Source: Roseovarius sp. SCSIO 43702 (GTDB lineage Bacteria; Pseudomonadota; Alphaproteobacteria; Rhodobacterales; Rhodobacteraceae). Taken from it: DNA of 64,000 bases. The notes under the pieces are model-generated. The model was not told where the DNA came from. It worked only from the letters and a program-made list of their open reading frames with translations, and made no database searches. Shown here piece after piece: positions 19,994 to 29,192 of this stretch (positions are counted from its first letter, which is position 1; every line of letters begins with the position of its first letter). The DNA lies in assembly GCF_019599045.1 (NCBI RefSeq), contig NZ_CP080623.1, positions 2,254,501 to 2,318,500 on the forward strand, written 5' to 3'. A program made the translations under genes and the position numbers.

Positions 19994-21033
19994 TGGCGCA
20001 GGTTTTCGTCACCAATTTCAACCGCAATTTCACCGGCGTTTCCGCCACCGCGGCTGGCGTCACGCGCGCGCATCTCTCCCGCTATGACCTGGCGCTGGTG
20101 GGCCACCCCCTGCCCGGCTGCCCCGCGCCCATCACCCGCACCGCCGCGACCCGCGCGTCGCGCACCCCGCCGGCCGACGCGCCCGTCTCGATCTGGCACG
20201 TCCGCCGCAACCCCGAGATGCGCGCGGCGCTCTGGGCACGCGACGCGCTGCGCCTGCCGATCCGCATCGTGTTCACGTCCGCCGCGCAACGGCGTCATTC
20301 CACCTTCCCCCGCTGGCTCATCTCGCGCATGGACGCGGTCATCGCGACGACCGAGGCCGCCGCCGCCTACGTGCCGAACGTCCACGCCGTCGTTCCCCAC
20401 GGTGTCGATTGCGCCACCTTCACCCCCGCCTCCAACCGCGCCGCCGCCTGGGCCGCGACGGGCTTTCCGGGGCGGCGCGGGATCGCCACCATCGGTCGCA
20501 TCCGTCCCGAGAAGGGCACCGACCGCTTCGTCGAGACCATGATCCGCCTGCTTCCCGACCATCCCGACACGACCGCCCTCGTCATCGGCCGCGCGGGCGG
20601 CAAGCACGAGAGCTTCCTGTCGGATCTCAAGGCCCGGATCGCGCAGGCCGGCCTAACCGACCGCATCCTCTTTCCCGGCGAGGTTGCCGCGCCCGATCTT
20701 CCGGCCATCATGCGCGGTCTCTCCGCCGTCGCGCAACTGCCCCGCTACGAAGGCTACGGCATGGCGCCCCTCGAAGGCATGGCCTCGGGCGTGCCATTCG
20801 TCGCCACCGACGCGGGCTATTACCGCAGTTTCTCGGACAATGGGCGCGCGGGGCTCATCATCACCGACGATAGCCCCTCCAGCGCGGCAGAGGCGTTCGA
20901 CGCGCTCCTCCGCGACGCCGACCGCCACGCCGCGATGTCCCGCGCCGCGCGCCAGCTTGCAGAAACCCGCTTCAGCATAGAGACCGAGGCAGATGGCATC
21001 GCCCATGTCTACGAGACGCTGCGCCACGGCTGA
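19993..21033 (+). CDS. GT4-type glycosyltransferase, probably LPS core
   Basis: 346 residues of the GT-B fold. The C-terminal donor-binding half has IATIGRIRPEKGTDRFVETM, DRILFPGEVAAPDLPAIMRGLSAVAQLPRYEGYGMAPLEGMASGVPFVAT, the classic GT4 E-x7-E pattern, and the N-terminal half has WHVRRNPEMRAALWARD and VVPHGVDCATF. This is the pattern of alphaproteobacterial LPS-core mannosyltransferases of the LpcC type. Adjacency to waaA (one-base overlap) supports action on the Kdo-lipid A core; the sugar donor is not determined by sequence. Confidence 0.85.
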   Translation: MAQVFVTNFNRNFTGVSATAAGVTRAHLSRYDLALVGHPLPGCPAPITRTAATRASRTPPADAPVSIWHVRRNPEMRAALWARDALRLPIRIVFTSAAQRRHSTFPRWLISRMDAVIATTEAAAAYVPNVHAVVPHGVDCATFTPASNRAAAWAATGFPGRRGIATIGRIRPEKGTDRFVETMIRLLPDHPDTTALVIGRAGGKHESFLSDLKARIAQAGLTDRILFPGEVAAPDLPAIMRGLSAVAQLPRYEGYGMAPLEGMASGVPFVATDAGYYRSFSDNGRAGLIITDDSPSSAAEAFDALLRDADRHAAMSRAARQLAETRFSIETEADGIAHVYETLRHG

Positions 21034-21099
21034 CCTCTTGCGCCGCGCGGGTCTGCGGCCCAGAGTGCCGACAATCACCACCTAACCGGAGCGCGGAAC

Positions 21100-22758
21100 A
21101 TGCCAGCCGATCTCATCATCCTAAACGGCCATCTCAAGACCATGGACCCCGCGCAGCCCACCGCGCAGGCGCTCGCCATCGAAAACGGCTGCATCGCCGC
21201 CGTGGGCCGCGACGACGAGATCGAGGCGCTCGCAGGTCCCGAAACGCGCATGATCGACGCTCAGGGCGGCACGGTCCTGCCGGGCTTCATCGAGAGCCAC
21301 ATCCACCTCTTCTCCGGCGGGGTCGAGCTCGATCTTCTGAACCTCGCCGGCATCGCCGACGCCGACAGCGCCGCGCGCCTTATCCGCGACCGCGCCGATG
21401 CCGATCCCGAGGCCAGGGTGTTGTTGGCCGTGGGTGCCGAATACGGCCTTCTGGGCGACGCACCGATCACCCGGCAGGGCCTTGACGAGATCATCGCCGA
21501 CCGACCCATCGCGGTCATGGCCGCCGACCATCACACGGTCTGGGCCAACACCGCCGCGCTCGAGTTGGCGGGACTCTTGCACGGCGCCGAGATGCCTGCG
21601 GGCAGCCGGGTCGAGATGGCCCCGGACGGCACCGCCACCGGCGCGCTCCTGGAATTCGCGGCATTCCAGCCGCTTCTTGCGCATATGCCCACGGGCGGGC
21701 GCGAATATCTCGGGCTCACCACCGGCCACGACCCGGCCACGAGCCCCGACGCGGCCGCGCGCGAGATGGACAAGGCGGCGCTCCTGCGCGGGCTGAACCA
21801 TCTCGCCGCCAACGGGATCACGACCTATCACAATATGGACGGCAACCTCTATCAGCTCGAACTCCTGCAAGAGCTGCTGGACGAGGGCCATCACGTCGCC
21901 CGCGGCGAGGTGCCGATCCACGTGGTGAACACCGATCCCGTCGACCGCATTGACGAGGCGGCGCAGTTCCGCCGCTACGACACACCCTGGCTCTGGTCAC
22001 GGCGGCTCAAGCTCTTTGCCGACGGCGTGCCGGAAAGCGGCACCGCGCTGATGACCGAGCCCTATCCCGACCACGAGGGACAAGGGCAACAGATTTTCTC
22101 GCCCGAACACATGAACGAGTTGGTCGCGCGCGCCGACGCGATGGGGCTCCAGGTGTCGATCCATTGCTGCGGCTGTGGCGCCGTGCGCCAGGCGCTCGAC
22201 GCATATGAACACGCGCGCAAGGTGAACGGCCCGCGCGACAGCCGCCATCGCATCGAGCATATCGAATCGCTCCACCCCGACGACCTGCCACGCTTTGCCG
22301 AGTTGGGCGTCGTGGCGTCGATGCAGCCGCTTCATTCACCGCGGGCCGGATTTTTCCCGGCACCGCCCCCGGGTCAGATCCTCCACGCGCATCAACGCCC
22401 CCGCGCCTATGCGTGGCGCGACATCCGCGACAGCGGCGCGCATCTGATCTTCTCGACCGACTGGCCCGTTGTCCCGGTGCCGGTCATGCCTACCATCCAG
22501 GGCGCCGTCGCCCCCCACGCCATCGGCGAGGATTGGGGCCCGGATCAGCGCCAGACCCTCGACGAAGCCCTGGCGAGCTACACGCGCGACGCGGCCTGGG
22601 TCGAGTTTCACGAGGACGAGAAGGGACAGCTCAAGCCCGGCATGTTGGGCGACGTGGTGATCCTCTCGCGCAACCTCGATCAGCTTGCAGCGAACGAACT
22701 CGCGCAGGCAAGCCCGCTCGTCACGATCTGTGGCGGGCACGTGACCTATCAGGCGTGA
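21100..22758 (+). CDS. YtcJ-type amidohydrolase
   Basis: 552 residues, amidohydrolase superfamily with a cyclic-imide or amidase-like architecture. The N-terminal beta-sandwich half (ADLIILNGHLKTMDPAQPTAQALAIENG) is followed by the metal-binding LPGFIESHIHLFSG with H67 and H69, a central SIHCCGCGAV histidine, RHRIEHIESL, and STDWPVVPVPVMP with the final aspartate. Members hydrolyse amide or ester bonds using one or two zinc ions; substrates are rarely known. It precedes the PHP-domain gene by 14 bases, and the pair may work on one compound. No transporter sits beside them to hint at it. Confidence 0.85.
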   Translation: MPADLIILNGHLKTMDPAQPTAQALAIENGCIAAVGRDDEIEALAGPETRMIDAQGGTVLPGFIESHIHLFSGGVELDLLNLAGIADADSAARLIRDRADADPEARVLLAVGAEYGLLGDAPITRQGLDEIIADRPIAVMAADHHTVWANTAALELAGLLHGAEMPAGSRVEMAPDGTATGALLEFAAFQPLLAHMPTGGREYLGLTTGHDPATSPDAAAREMDKAALLRGLNHLAANGITTYHNMDGNLYQLELLQELLDEGHHVARGEVPIHVVNTDPVDRIDEAAQFRRYDTPWLWSRRLKLFADGVPESGTALMTEPYPDHEGQGQQIFSPEHMNELVARADAMGLQVSIHCCGCGAVRQALDAYEHARKVNGPRDSRHRIEHIESLHPDDLPRFAELGVVASMQPLHSPRAGFFPAPPPGQILHAHQRPRAYAWRDIRDSGAHLIFSTDWPVVPVPVMPTIQGAVAPHAIGEDWGPDQRQTLDEALASYTRDAAWVEFHEDEKGQLKPGMLGDVVILSRNLDQLAANELAQASPLVTICGGHVTYQA

Positions 22759-22772
22759 GAGAGGAACAATCC

Positions 22773-23702
22773 ATGCAACCCGGCGCATTCTCCCGGCCCG
22801 GCCGCTTCTTCCGCGGCAACCTGCACACCCATTCCACCCGTTCGGATGGCGAACTGTCCCCCGAAGACGTCTGTCGCCGGTACCGCGCCGAAGGCTATGA
22901 TTTCCTCGCGCTGACCGACCACTTCCTCGGACAGTACGACTACCCGCTTACCGACACGACGCCCTTTCGCGGCGAGGGTTTCACCACCATCCTCGGAGCA
23001 GAACTGCATTCGGGCACCATGGAAAACGGGGAGCTTTGGCACATCCTCGCCGTGGGCCTGCCACCGGATTTCGCGCCGTCCAACTCTCCGCATTTTCGTC
23101 CCGTTGCGGACCAGGAAACCGGCCCCGAGATCGCCGCCCGCGCGCGCGAGGCCGGCGCCTTCGTCGCCGTGGCGCATCCGCAATGGTCCGGCATGACTCT
23201 CGCCGATGCGCGCAGCATCGAGGCGGCACACGCGGTCGAGATCTACAATCACGGCTGTGCCACCGGCTGCGACCGTCCCGACGGGATGCACACGGCCGAA
23301 CTCCTGCTGAGCGAGGGCCGGCGTCTCACCTTCTGCGCCACCGATGACGCGCATTTCTCGGAGCCGGATCATTTCGGTGGCTGGGTCATGGTGAAGGCGG
23401 TCGAGAACGACCCCGAGCACCTTCTCGCGGCACTGAAGGCGGGCGAATTCTATTCGTCCCAAGGCCCCGAACTCCACGACATCCGGGTCGAGAAGAACCA
23501 TGTCTTCGTCGAATGTTCGGCCGTGACCACGGTGATCGTGTCGGGCCATGGATCGGCCAGCGAGGGGGTTCACGGCCGGTCGATGACCCGCGCGACCAAG
23601 CGGCTCGACCGGTTCGCGGCCTCCCCGTGGATCCGTGTCACCCTCATCGACGCCGCGGGACGCCGCGCCTGGAGCAACCCGATCTGGCTCGGCGATGAAT
23701 GA
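22773..23702 (+). CDS. PHP-domain metal-dependent hydrolase
   Basis: 309 residues. The PHP signature is complete: GNLHTHSTRSDG with H18 and H20, FLALTDHFLGQYD, the GAELHS strand, VAVAHPQW, EIYNHGCATG and FCATDDAHF. These residues bind a trinuclear metal centre that hydrolyses phosphoesters in the PHP superfamily. A C-terminal beta-sandwich of about 80 residues (YSSQGPELHDIRVEKNHVFVECSAVTTVIV) follows. The real start is the ATG at 22773 after GAGAGGAA; the long upstream open frame to 22413 is the shadow of the amidohydrolase. It is probably co-transcribed with that gene. Substrate unknown. Confidence 0.85.
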   Translation: MQPGAFSRPGRFFRGNLHTHSTRSDGELSPEDVCRRYRAEGYDFLALTDHFLGQYDYPLTDTTPFRGEGFTTILGAELHSGTMENGELWHILAVGLPPDFAPSNSPHFRPVADQETGPEIAARAREAGAFVAVAHPQWSGMTLADARSIEAAHAVEIYNHGCATGCDRPDGMHTAELLLSEGRRLTFCATDDAHFSEPDHFGGWVMVKAVENDPEHLLAALKAGEFYSSQGPELHDIRVEKNHVFVECSAVTTVIVSGHGSASEGVHGRSMTRATKRLDRFAASPWIRVTLIDAAGRRAWSNPIWLGDE

Positions 23703-23717
23703 CGGGGCGGCCGCGGC

Positions 23718-25052
23718 TCAGAGATAATCCGACCGTTGCAGCCCGTATTTCGCCATCTTCTCGTTAAGCGTGCGGCGCGGCAGGCAAAGCTCTTCCATGA
23801 CACTCGCGATGCTGCCCTTGTGGCGCCGCATCGTGTTGTCGATCAGCATCCGCTCGAAGGCCTCGACATATTCCTTGAGCGGCTTGCCCTCGGTGGTCAT
23901 CACCGGCTGCATCTCCTGGTGATCGCTCATCAGGAGCGAGACGATCGTGCCGGACCCGCGCCGCGATTGCAGCACCGCGCGCTCGGCCACGTTGAAAAGC
24001 TGTCGGACATTGCCCGGCCATGGTGCCTGGAGAAGCTGCGCGGCCTCCTGCGCGCTCACCTGCGGCGCGTCGCAGCCGTAATCGTCGGCGAATTCCTCGG
24101 CAAAGCGGGTGAAGAGCGTCAGGATATCCTCGCCGCGCTGGCGAAGCGGCGGCACCGTGATGCGAAGGCTCGCGAGGCGATAGAATAGGTCCGAGCGGAG
24201 CACGTCCTCGCTCGTCTTGCCCTCGTCCTGCAGGTTCGAGATGGCCACGATCCGCGTCTCGGGCGGCGTGCCCTCCTCGTTCATGAAGGTCAGAAGCCGC
24301 GCCTGGGCGGTATCGCTCAGCGCTTCGATATCCTCCAGCACCAGCGTGCCGCCCCGCGCCTCCTCTACGGCCGGAAGCCGCGTGTCGTCGGGCTGCATCG
24401 GGCCGAAGAGCCGCCGCATCAGAGCGCTTTCCTCGTGCGCCGCACAGGAGAGCAGCACGAACTTCTTGCCCGCGCGGGCGCCCACCGCGTGCAGCGCGTG
24501 GGCCACCAGCGTCTTGCCGGTGCCCGTCTCTCCGTCGATCAGGACATGTCCATCGGCTTGTCCGAGGTCGAGTATGTCCTCCTTCAGCCGCTCCATGGCC
24601 GGACTCGAGCCGATGAGCTTCTTCATGATCTGGCCGCCATCGGACAGCTCGCGCCGCAGTGCGCGCGCGTCGAGCGTCATGCGCCGCGCATTCGCGGCCT
24701 TCTTGGCAAGTTCGTTCATCCGGTCGGGGTTGAACGGCTTCTCGAGGAAGTCGAATGCCCCCACGCGCATCGCCTCGACCGCCATGGGCACGTCGCCATG
24801 TCCGGTGATCAGGATCACCGGAAGCGTCGAATCGGCTCCCATGAGCTTCTTGAGGAACTGCATCCCGTCCATGCCGGGCATCTTGATGTCGCTGACCACG
24901 ATGCCGGGATAATCCGGCCCCAGCTTCTTGAGCGCCTCCTCGGCGCTCGCGAAGGTCTCGGTGTCGTATCCCGACAGGGCCAGCCATTGGCTGATCGACT
25001 GGCGCATATCCTTTTCGTCGTCGACGATCGCGATCTTCATGGCTTTGGGCAT
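23718..25052 (-). CDS. dctD: DctD-like response regulator lacking the sigma-54 contact motif
   Basis: 444 residues. The receiver domain has acidic D11/D12 and the phospho-acceptor D55 in VVSDIKMPG. The AAA+ domain has Walker A GETGTGKT at 174-181, a Walker B-like GGTLVLEDIEAL, and the R-finger segment RSDLFYRLASLRI. The C-terminal Fis-type helix-turn-helix is HKGSIASVMEELCLPRRTLNEKM. The region where sigma-54 activators carry GAFTGA (after FG in strand 3) reads LFGPMQPDDTRLPAVEE, so the loop is deleted, and Walker B reads E-D instead of D-E. It pairs with DctB, seven bases upstream. By homology it controls C4-dicarboxylate uptake, but no dct transporter is in the window. Start 25052 preferred over 25157 because the family begins here. 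Confidence 0.87.
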   Translation of the reverse strand: MPKAMKIAIVDDEKDMRQSISQWLALSGYDTETFASAEEALKKLGPDYPGIVVSDIKMPGMDGMQFLKKLMGADSTLPVILITGHGDVPMAVEAMRVGAFDFLEKPFNPDRMNELAKKAANARRMTLDARALRRELSDGGQIMKKLIGSSPAMERLKEDILDLGQADGHVLIDGETGTGKTLVAHALHAVGARAGKKFVLLSCAAHEESALMRRLFGPMQPDDTRLPAVEEARGGTLVLEDIEALSDTAQARLLTFMNEEGTPPETRIVAISNLQDEGKTSEDVLRSDLFYRLASLRITVPPLRQRGEDILTLFTRFAEEFADDYGCDAPQVSAQEAAQLLQAPWPGNVRQLFNVAERAVLQSRRGSGTIVSLLMSDHQEMQPVMTTEGKPLKEYVEAFERMLIDNTMRRHKGSIASVMEELCLPRRTLNEKMAKYGLQRSDYL

Positions 25053-25059
25053 GTTTCTT

Positions 25060-26820
25060 TCACTCCGCTGCGCGCGCCTCTTCGGGCAAGATAGGCAGTT
25101 GCATCTCGAATACAGCCCCCCCGTCCGCGGCATTGCGGGCGGTGAGGCGTCCGCCAAGGTCGTTCACGATCCCCGAGGAAATGGCAAGACCCAGGCCCAC
25201 GCCGTCGCCGGGCGCCTTCGTGGTGTAGAAGGGCTCGAAAAGATTGTCGATGTTTTGCAGCCCGTGCCCGTTGTCGCGCACCGTGAGCGTCGCGGTCTCG
25301 CCCGCGGCGAGGATGAGGTCTATCTCGGCCTCATCGACCCCCTGCGTGGCGTCCATGGCATTGCGCAAAAGGTTGATCATGACCTGTTCGATCCGCACCC
25401 GGTCGCCCATGACCATCACCGGATGATCGGGCAATGTCCGGGTGATCCGGACCTGCCGCTGGCGCAGTTGCGGCTCCATCATGGCGAGGGCGGAATTGAG
25501 CGATTCCCCAAGTTCCACGGGCGCGAGCTGCGTGCCCCCGTTGCGCGCATAGCTCTTGAGCTGCCGCGTGATGGCCCCCATCCGCTCGATCAGGTCGTCG
25601 ATCCGCTGGAACGAGGAAAGCGCCTCCTCGGGGCGGTTGCGCTTGATCAGAAGGCGCGCGCCCGCGAGGTAGGTCTTCATCGCCGCCAGGGGCTGGTTCA
25701 ACTCGTGGCTTACCGCCGCCGACATCTCGCCCAGCGCGGCCAGCTTCGAGCTTTGCGCGAGCGTCTGTTCCGCCACGGCGAGGTTCTCCTGCACTCTCTC
25801 GCGTTCGGCGATTTCCCGCTGGAGCCTTGCGTTCAATGCGCGAAGCTCTGCCGACTCGCGCTGAAAGATAGCCATGCGGACGGCCGTCTTCCTGTTGAGG
25901 AAATAGAAGGCCAGCGCCAGCAGGATCGCGAAGCCCATGATCTCGAGCGCGAGAAAGCCGTTCACCTTCTCGCGGACGCTGGCGTAATTGGTGAAACTCG
26001 CGATCCGCCAACCACGAAACGCGATCCGCCCCTCGACGCGCATCACCGCCTCGCCCTTGAGATAAGCATCCGCGGGAAGCGCGGTCCAGTCGGCGGTCGC
26101 CTGGATCGCGCGCTCGATTGCACCGATGGGGGTTTGCCGGGCAAGCGCCTCGGCCTCGGTCAGGCCGCGCCAGCGCGGTTCGGTCGACAGGATGATCGTG
26201 CCCGAGCTGTCCGTCACGAGCACCGCATCCGAGATCCCCGCCCAAGCGCGCTCGAACTTCCTCAGGTCGACCTCGACGACGATCACCCCGACAAGCGTGC
26301 CCTGGCTCTCGATACGGCGCGAATAGTAGAAATCGTAGCGCCCCGTTTCGCGTTGCAGAACCTTGAACACGGTATCCTTCGATCGCACCGCGTCCACGAA
26401 ATAGGGCGCCTGCTTCTGCGTCTCGCCAAGCGAGTTGCGGTCGGTCGAGGCCACGATCCGCCCATCCCGATCCAGAAGAGTGAGCGAGGCCGCGCCGATC
26501 TCGTCGAGAAAGGAAATGAGCCGCTGCGTCGATTGCTGGTAATCGCCGGAATTCAGTGCCGCGATCAGCGCCGGATCGCGCGCCAGAAGTTGCGGCACGA
26601 TGGCGTTTTGGCGAAGCTCGCTCAGAAGGTTGCCCGAATATAGAACCAGCCGCAATTCCGCGCGGTTGCGCGTCGTCTCGGTAAAGCGGTCGGTAAGAAG
26701 GCGGTTCGTCACGATGACCGTGGCGATGGCAAGCGCGGTCAGGATGACAAGAGCCATCCGCACCCGCCAGCCGGTCGTGCGCGTCCGTTTTCGGGTCGCC
26801 GGTTCGGTGTTCATCGCCAT
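25060..26820 (-). CDS. dctB: DctB-like sensor histidine kinase
   Basis: 586 residues. A first membrane helix is at about 22-40, then a periplasmic double-PDC-type sensor of about 250 residues (LTLLDRDGRIVASTDRNSLGE and VDLRKFERAWAGISDAVLVTDSSG), a second helix at about 289-308, a coiled coil, the H-box AALGEMSAAVSHELNQPLAAM with H372, and the ATPase domain with NLLRNAMDATQG, DNGHGL and GDGVGLGLAIS. DctB senses C4-dicarboxylates and phosphorylates DctD. The two genes are in order dctB-dctD with seven bases between. ATGs at 26820 and 26814 are both possible. Confidence 0.9.
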   Translation of the reverse strand: MAMNTEPATRKRTRTTGWRVRMALVILTALAIATVIVTNRLLTDRFTETTRNRAELRLVLYSGNLLSELRQNAIVPQLLARDPALIAALNSGDYQQSTQRLISFLDEIGAASLTLLDRDGRIVASTDRNSLGETQKQAPYFVDAVRSKDTVFKVLQRETGRYDFYYSRRIESQGTLVGVIVVEVDLRKFERAWAGISDAVLVTDSSGTIILSTEPRWRGLTEAEALARQTPIGAIERAIQATADWTALPADAYLKGEAVMRVEGRIAFRGWRIASFTNYASVREKVNGFLALEIMGFAILLALAFYFLNRKTAVRMAIFQRESAELRALNARLQREIAERERVQENLAVAEQTLAQSSKLAALGEMSAAVSHELNQPLAAMKTYLAGARLLIKRNRPEEALSSFQRIDDLIERMGAITRQLKSYARNGGTQLAPVELGESLNSALAMMEPQLRQRQVRITRTLPDHPVMVMGDRVRIEQVMINLLRNAMDATQGVDEAEIDLILAAGETATLTVRDNGHGLQNIDNLFEPFYTTKAPGDGVGLGLAISSGIVNDLGGRLTARNAADGGAVFEMQLPILPEEARAAE

Positions 26821-26890
26821 GGGCGCGATATTACAGCAATTTCACGGCGCGACGCGACCGATTTCGATCGGCCCGCCGGCAGAGCCTTGC

Positions 26891-27559
26891 CTATGCCTCC
26901 GCCAGCACATCGACCAGTCCGCGGAACATGGCCGCGCCGTCGGTACCGCCATGGGCGGGCTCGGCCATGCGTTCGGGATGGGGCATCATGCCCAGGATCC
27001 GGCGATTTTCCGACAGGATACCCGCGATGTCGTCTTTCGAGCCATTGGGGTTCTCGACATAGCGAAAGGCGATGCGATCCTCGCCCCTCAGCCGAGCAAG
27101 CGTATCGTCATCGGCATGGTAGTTGCCGTCGTGATGCGCGATCGGCACCGTGATGGTCGATCCCGCCTCGTATTCGCGCGTGAACGGGCTGTCCGATGTC
27201 TCGACTCTCAGATCGACGGGCTTGCAGATGTATTTCAGCGCCGCATTACGCAGGAGCACGCCCGGCAGCAGCCGCGTCTCGCAGAGAACCTGGAACCCGT
27301 TGCACACCCCCAGGACATAGCCCCCCCGCTCGCCATGCGCCTTCACCGTCCGGCAAATGGGAGAGTTGGCCGCGATCGCACCGCACCGCAGGTAGTCGCC
27401 GAAGGAAAACCCGCCGGGCACCGCCACAAGGTCCACGCCCTTCGGCAGGTCCGTGTCCTTGTGCCAGACCATCGAGACCTTGGCGCCCGCCTTCTCGAAG
27501 GCCACGGCAAGGTCGCGATCACAATTGGATCCGGGAAAAACGATGATGGCTGCATGCAT
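26891..27559 (-). CDS. purQ: phosphoribosylformylglycinamidine synthase, glutaminase subunit
   Basis: 222 residues, class I glutamine amidotransferase. The N-terminus [20 protein letters not shown] is diagnostic; the nucleophile is Cys86 in GVCNGFQVL, and the His-x-Glu of the triad is in MMPHPERM. It supplies ammonia from glutamine to PurL in purine synthesis. The start at 27559 gives the canonical short N-terminus. Downstream of purS and purC on the same strand; PurL itself is not in the window. Confidence 0.96.
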   Translation of the reverse strand: MHAAIIVFPGSNCDRDLAVAFEKAGAKVSMVWHKDTDLPKGVDLVAVPGGFSFGDYLRCGAIAANSPICRTVKAHGERGGYVLGVCNGFQVLCETRLLPGVLLRNAALKYICKPVDLRVETSDSPFTREYEAGSTITVPIAHHDGNYHADDDTLARLRGEDRIAFRYVENPNGSKDDIAGILSENRRILGMMPHPERMAEPAHGGTDGAAMFRGLVDVLAEA

Positions 27560-27586
27560 GTCGATGGTCCCCGCCACGGGCCGGCC

Positions 27587-27820
27587 TCAGCCGGCCATCT
27601 CGATCTGGTAGCTTTCGATCACGGTATTGGCGAGCAGCTTCTCGCACATCTCGGCCACCTGAGCCTCGGTCGTGCCAGGTGCGAGGTCGAGCTCGATCAC
27701 CTTGCCCTGCCGCACCGCTTCGACGCCCTCGAACCCGAGATTGCCCAAAGCGTGCCGCACCGCCTCGCCCTGCGGGTCGAGAACCCCCGATTTGAGCATC
27801 ACCTGAACCCTTGCCTTCAT
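27587..27820 (-). CDS. purS: phosphoribosylformylglycinamidine synthase, PurS subunit
   Basis: 77 residues, full length for the family. MKARVQVMLKSGVLDPQGEAVRHALGNLGFEGVEAVRQGKV and the C-terminal CEKLLANTVIESYQIE are typical. PurS bridges PurL and PurQ in the three-part FGAM synthase used by bacteria without the long PurL. It lies between purC and purQ with gaps of about 30 bases. Confidence 0.96.
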   Translation of the reverse strand: MKARVQVMLKSGVLDPQGEAVRHALGNLGFEGVEAVRQGKVIELDLAPGTTEAQVAEMCEKLLANTVIESYQIEMAG

Positions 27821-27853
27821 CGGCCTACCCCCTCGACTGCGCGCGCACCGCGC

Positions 27854-28615
27854 TCAATTGATCAACGTGGGCTTCGCCATGGGCGTCGCCCCTTTCGGCA
27901 GCACGCCAAGGCGCTTGGCCACCTCGGTATAGGCATCCGTCAGGCTGCCCAGATCGCGACGGAACACGTCCTTGTCGAGCTTCTGACCCGTCTCGATGTC
28001 CCACAGACGGCAGGAATCCGGGCTGATCTCGTCGGCAACGATGAGGCGCATGAAGTCGCCGTCGTAGACGCGGCCGATCTCGATCTTGAAATCGACGAGC
28101 TTGATGCCCACCCCGTACATGACCCCCGACAGGAAATCGTTGACCCTGAGCGCGAGGCTCACGATGTCGTCCATGTCCTGCTGGCTGGCCCAGCCGAATG
28201 CGGCGATATGTTCCTCGCTGACCAGCGGATCGCCCAGCGCGTCGTCCTTCAGGCAGTATTCCACCACCGGCCGCGGAAGCTGCGTGCCCTCATCCATGCC
28301 AAGCCGCTTGGCCATCGACCCGGCGGCGAAGTTGCGCACGATGATCTCGAGCGGGATGATCTCGCAGGCGCGCACAAGCTGTTCGCGCATGTTGAGCCGC
28401 TTGAGGAAATGCGTGGGTACGCCGATGTTGCCGAGCCCGACCATGAAATACTCGCTCAGGATGTTGTTGAGAACGCCCTTGCCCTCGATCACATCCCTTT
28501 TCTGCGCGTTGAAGGCGGTCGCGTCGTCCTTGAAATACTGGACGATCGTCCCCGGCTCCGGCCCTTCGTAAAGGGTCTTGGCCTTGCCTTCGTAGATTTT
28601 CTTGCGCCGTGCCAT
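27854..28615 (-). CDS. purC: phosphoribosylaminoimidazole-succinocarboxamide synthase
   Basis: 253 residues. [40 protein letters not shown] at the start and [21 protein letters not shown], then [10 protein letters not shown] and [13 protein letters not shown], are the SAICAR synthetase signature blocks. It joins aspartate to CAIR in purine synthesis. The ATG at 28615 follows GGAG; the long upstream open frame to 28969 is not coding. First gene of a purC-purS-purQ unit, divergent from the ATPase inhibitor gene. Confidence 0.97.
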   Translation of the reverse strand: MARRKKIYEGKAKTLYEGPEPGTIVQYFKDDATAFNAQKRDVIEGKGVLNNILSEYFMVGLGNIGVPTHFLKRLNMREQLVRACEIIPLEIIVRNFAAGSMAKRLGMDEGTQLPRPVVEYCLKDDALGDPLVSEEHIAAFGWASQQDMDDIVSLALRVNDFLSGVMYGVGIKLVDFKIEIGRVYDGDFMRLIVADEISPDSCRLWDIETGQKLDKDVFRRDLGSLTDAYTEVAKRLGVLPKGATPMAKPTLIN

Positions 28616-28774
28616 GGGGACTCCGTCACCGGGCCCGGGGAATCTCCCGGGCGGTTTGGGCACTCCATAGTGCAAGGGGCCCGGTGCCGCAAGGTCGCTC
28701 GGGGCTTGTATCGCGGGGGCCGTGAGGGCATATCGTGATGCAACGAGACCCGTTTCAACAAGGGAGCCGACCCC

Positions 28775-29092
28775 GTGACAACCTTCGACGACCGCAAAGA
28801 CGCATTCGAGAACAAGTATGCCCACGACCAGGAGATGCAGTTCCGCGCCGAAGCGCGCCGCAACAAGCTTCTGGGTCTCTGGGCCGCCGAGCTGATGGGC
28901 AAGACGGGCGAAGAGGCGGATGCCTATGCTCGCGAAGTGGTCAAATCCGATTTCGAAGAAGCCGGTCACGAGGATGTCGTGCGCAAGGTGGCAGGCGACC
29001 TGGGCGACCGCGCCGACCCCGACACGATCCGCGCCAAGATGACGGAACTCATGAACGTGGCGAAGGTCCAGCTCATGAAAGAGCAGGAATAA
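28775..29092 (+). CDS. zeta subunit-type F1-ATPase inhibitor (DUF1476)
   Basis: 105 residues starting at GTG after AAGGGAG. The sequence [71 protein letters not shown] is very close in pattern to the four-helix zeta protein of alphaproteobacteria. There its N-terminal segment inserts into F1 and blocks ATP hydrolysis but not synthesis. The N-terminal inhibitory stretch (residues 1-15) is intact. Cytoplasmic. A single-gene transcription unit: it is divergent from purC and is followed by a hairpin with a T-run. Confidence 0.93.
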   Translation: MTTFDDRKDAFENKYAHDQEMQFRAEARRNKLLGLWAAELMGKTGEEADAYAREVVKSDFEEAGHEDVVRKVAGDLGDRADPDTIRAKMTELMNVAKVQLMKEQE

Positions 29093-29094
29093 CC

Positions 29095-29143
29095 ACCGCC
29101 GATCGCCGCGCGGATCCCAAGATCGCTACGCGGGGCGGTTTTT
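29095..29143 (+). terminator. intrinsic terminator after the zeta inhibitor gene
   Basis: ACCGCC (29095-29100) pairs with GGCGGT (29134-29139) and CCGCG (29106-29110) with CGCGG (29129-29133), with a five-base bulge on the 5' side, followed by TTTTT. It starts two bases after the TAA stop. Confidence 0.7.
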
Positions 29144-29192
29144 CGGCGGCGCCACGGGGCACCGTCAATCCCAATCCGGTCAAGGCAGGTAG

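Noticed and set aside
28616..28969. N-terminal extension of purC to 28969
   Set aside because: The extension is antisense to the zeta inhibitor gene and the family N-terminus begins at 28615 after a GGAG site.
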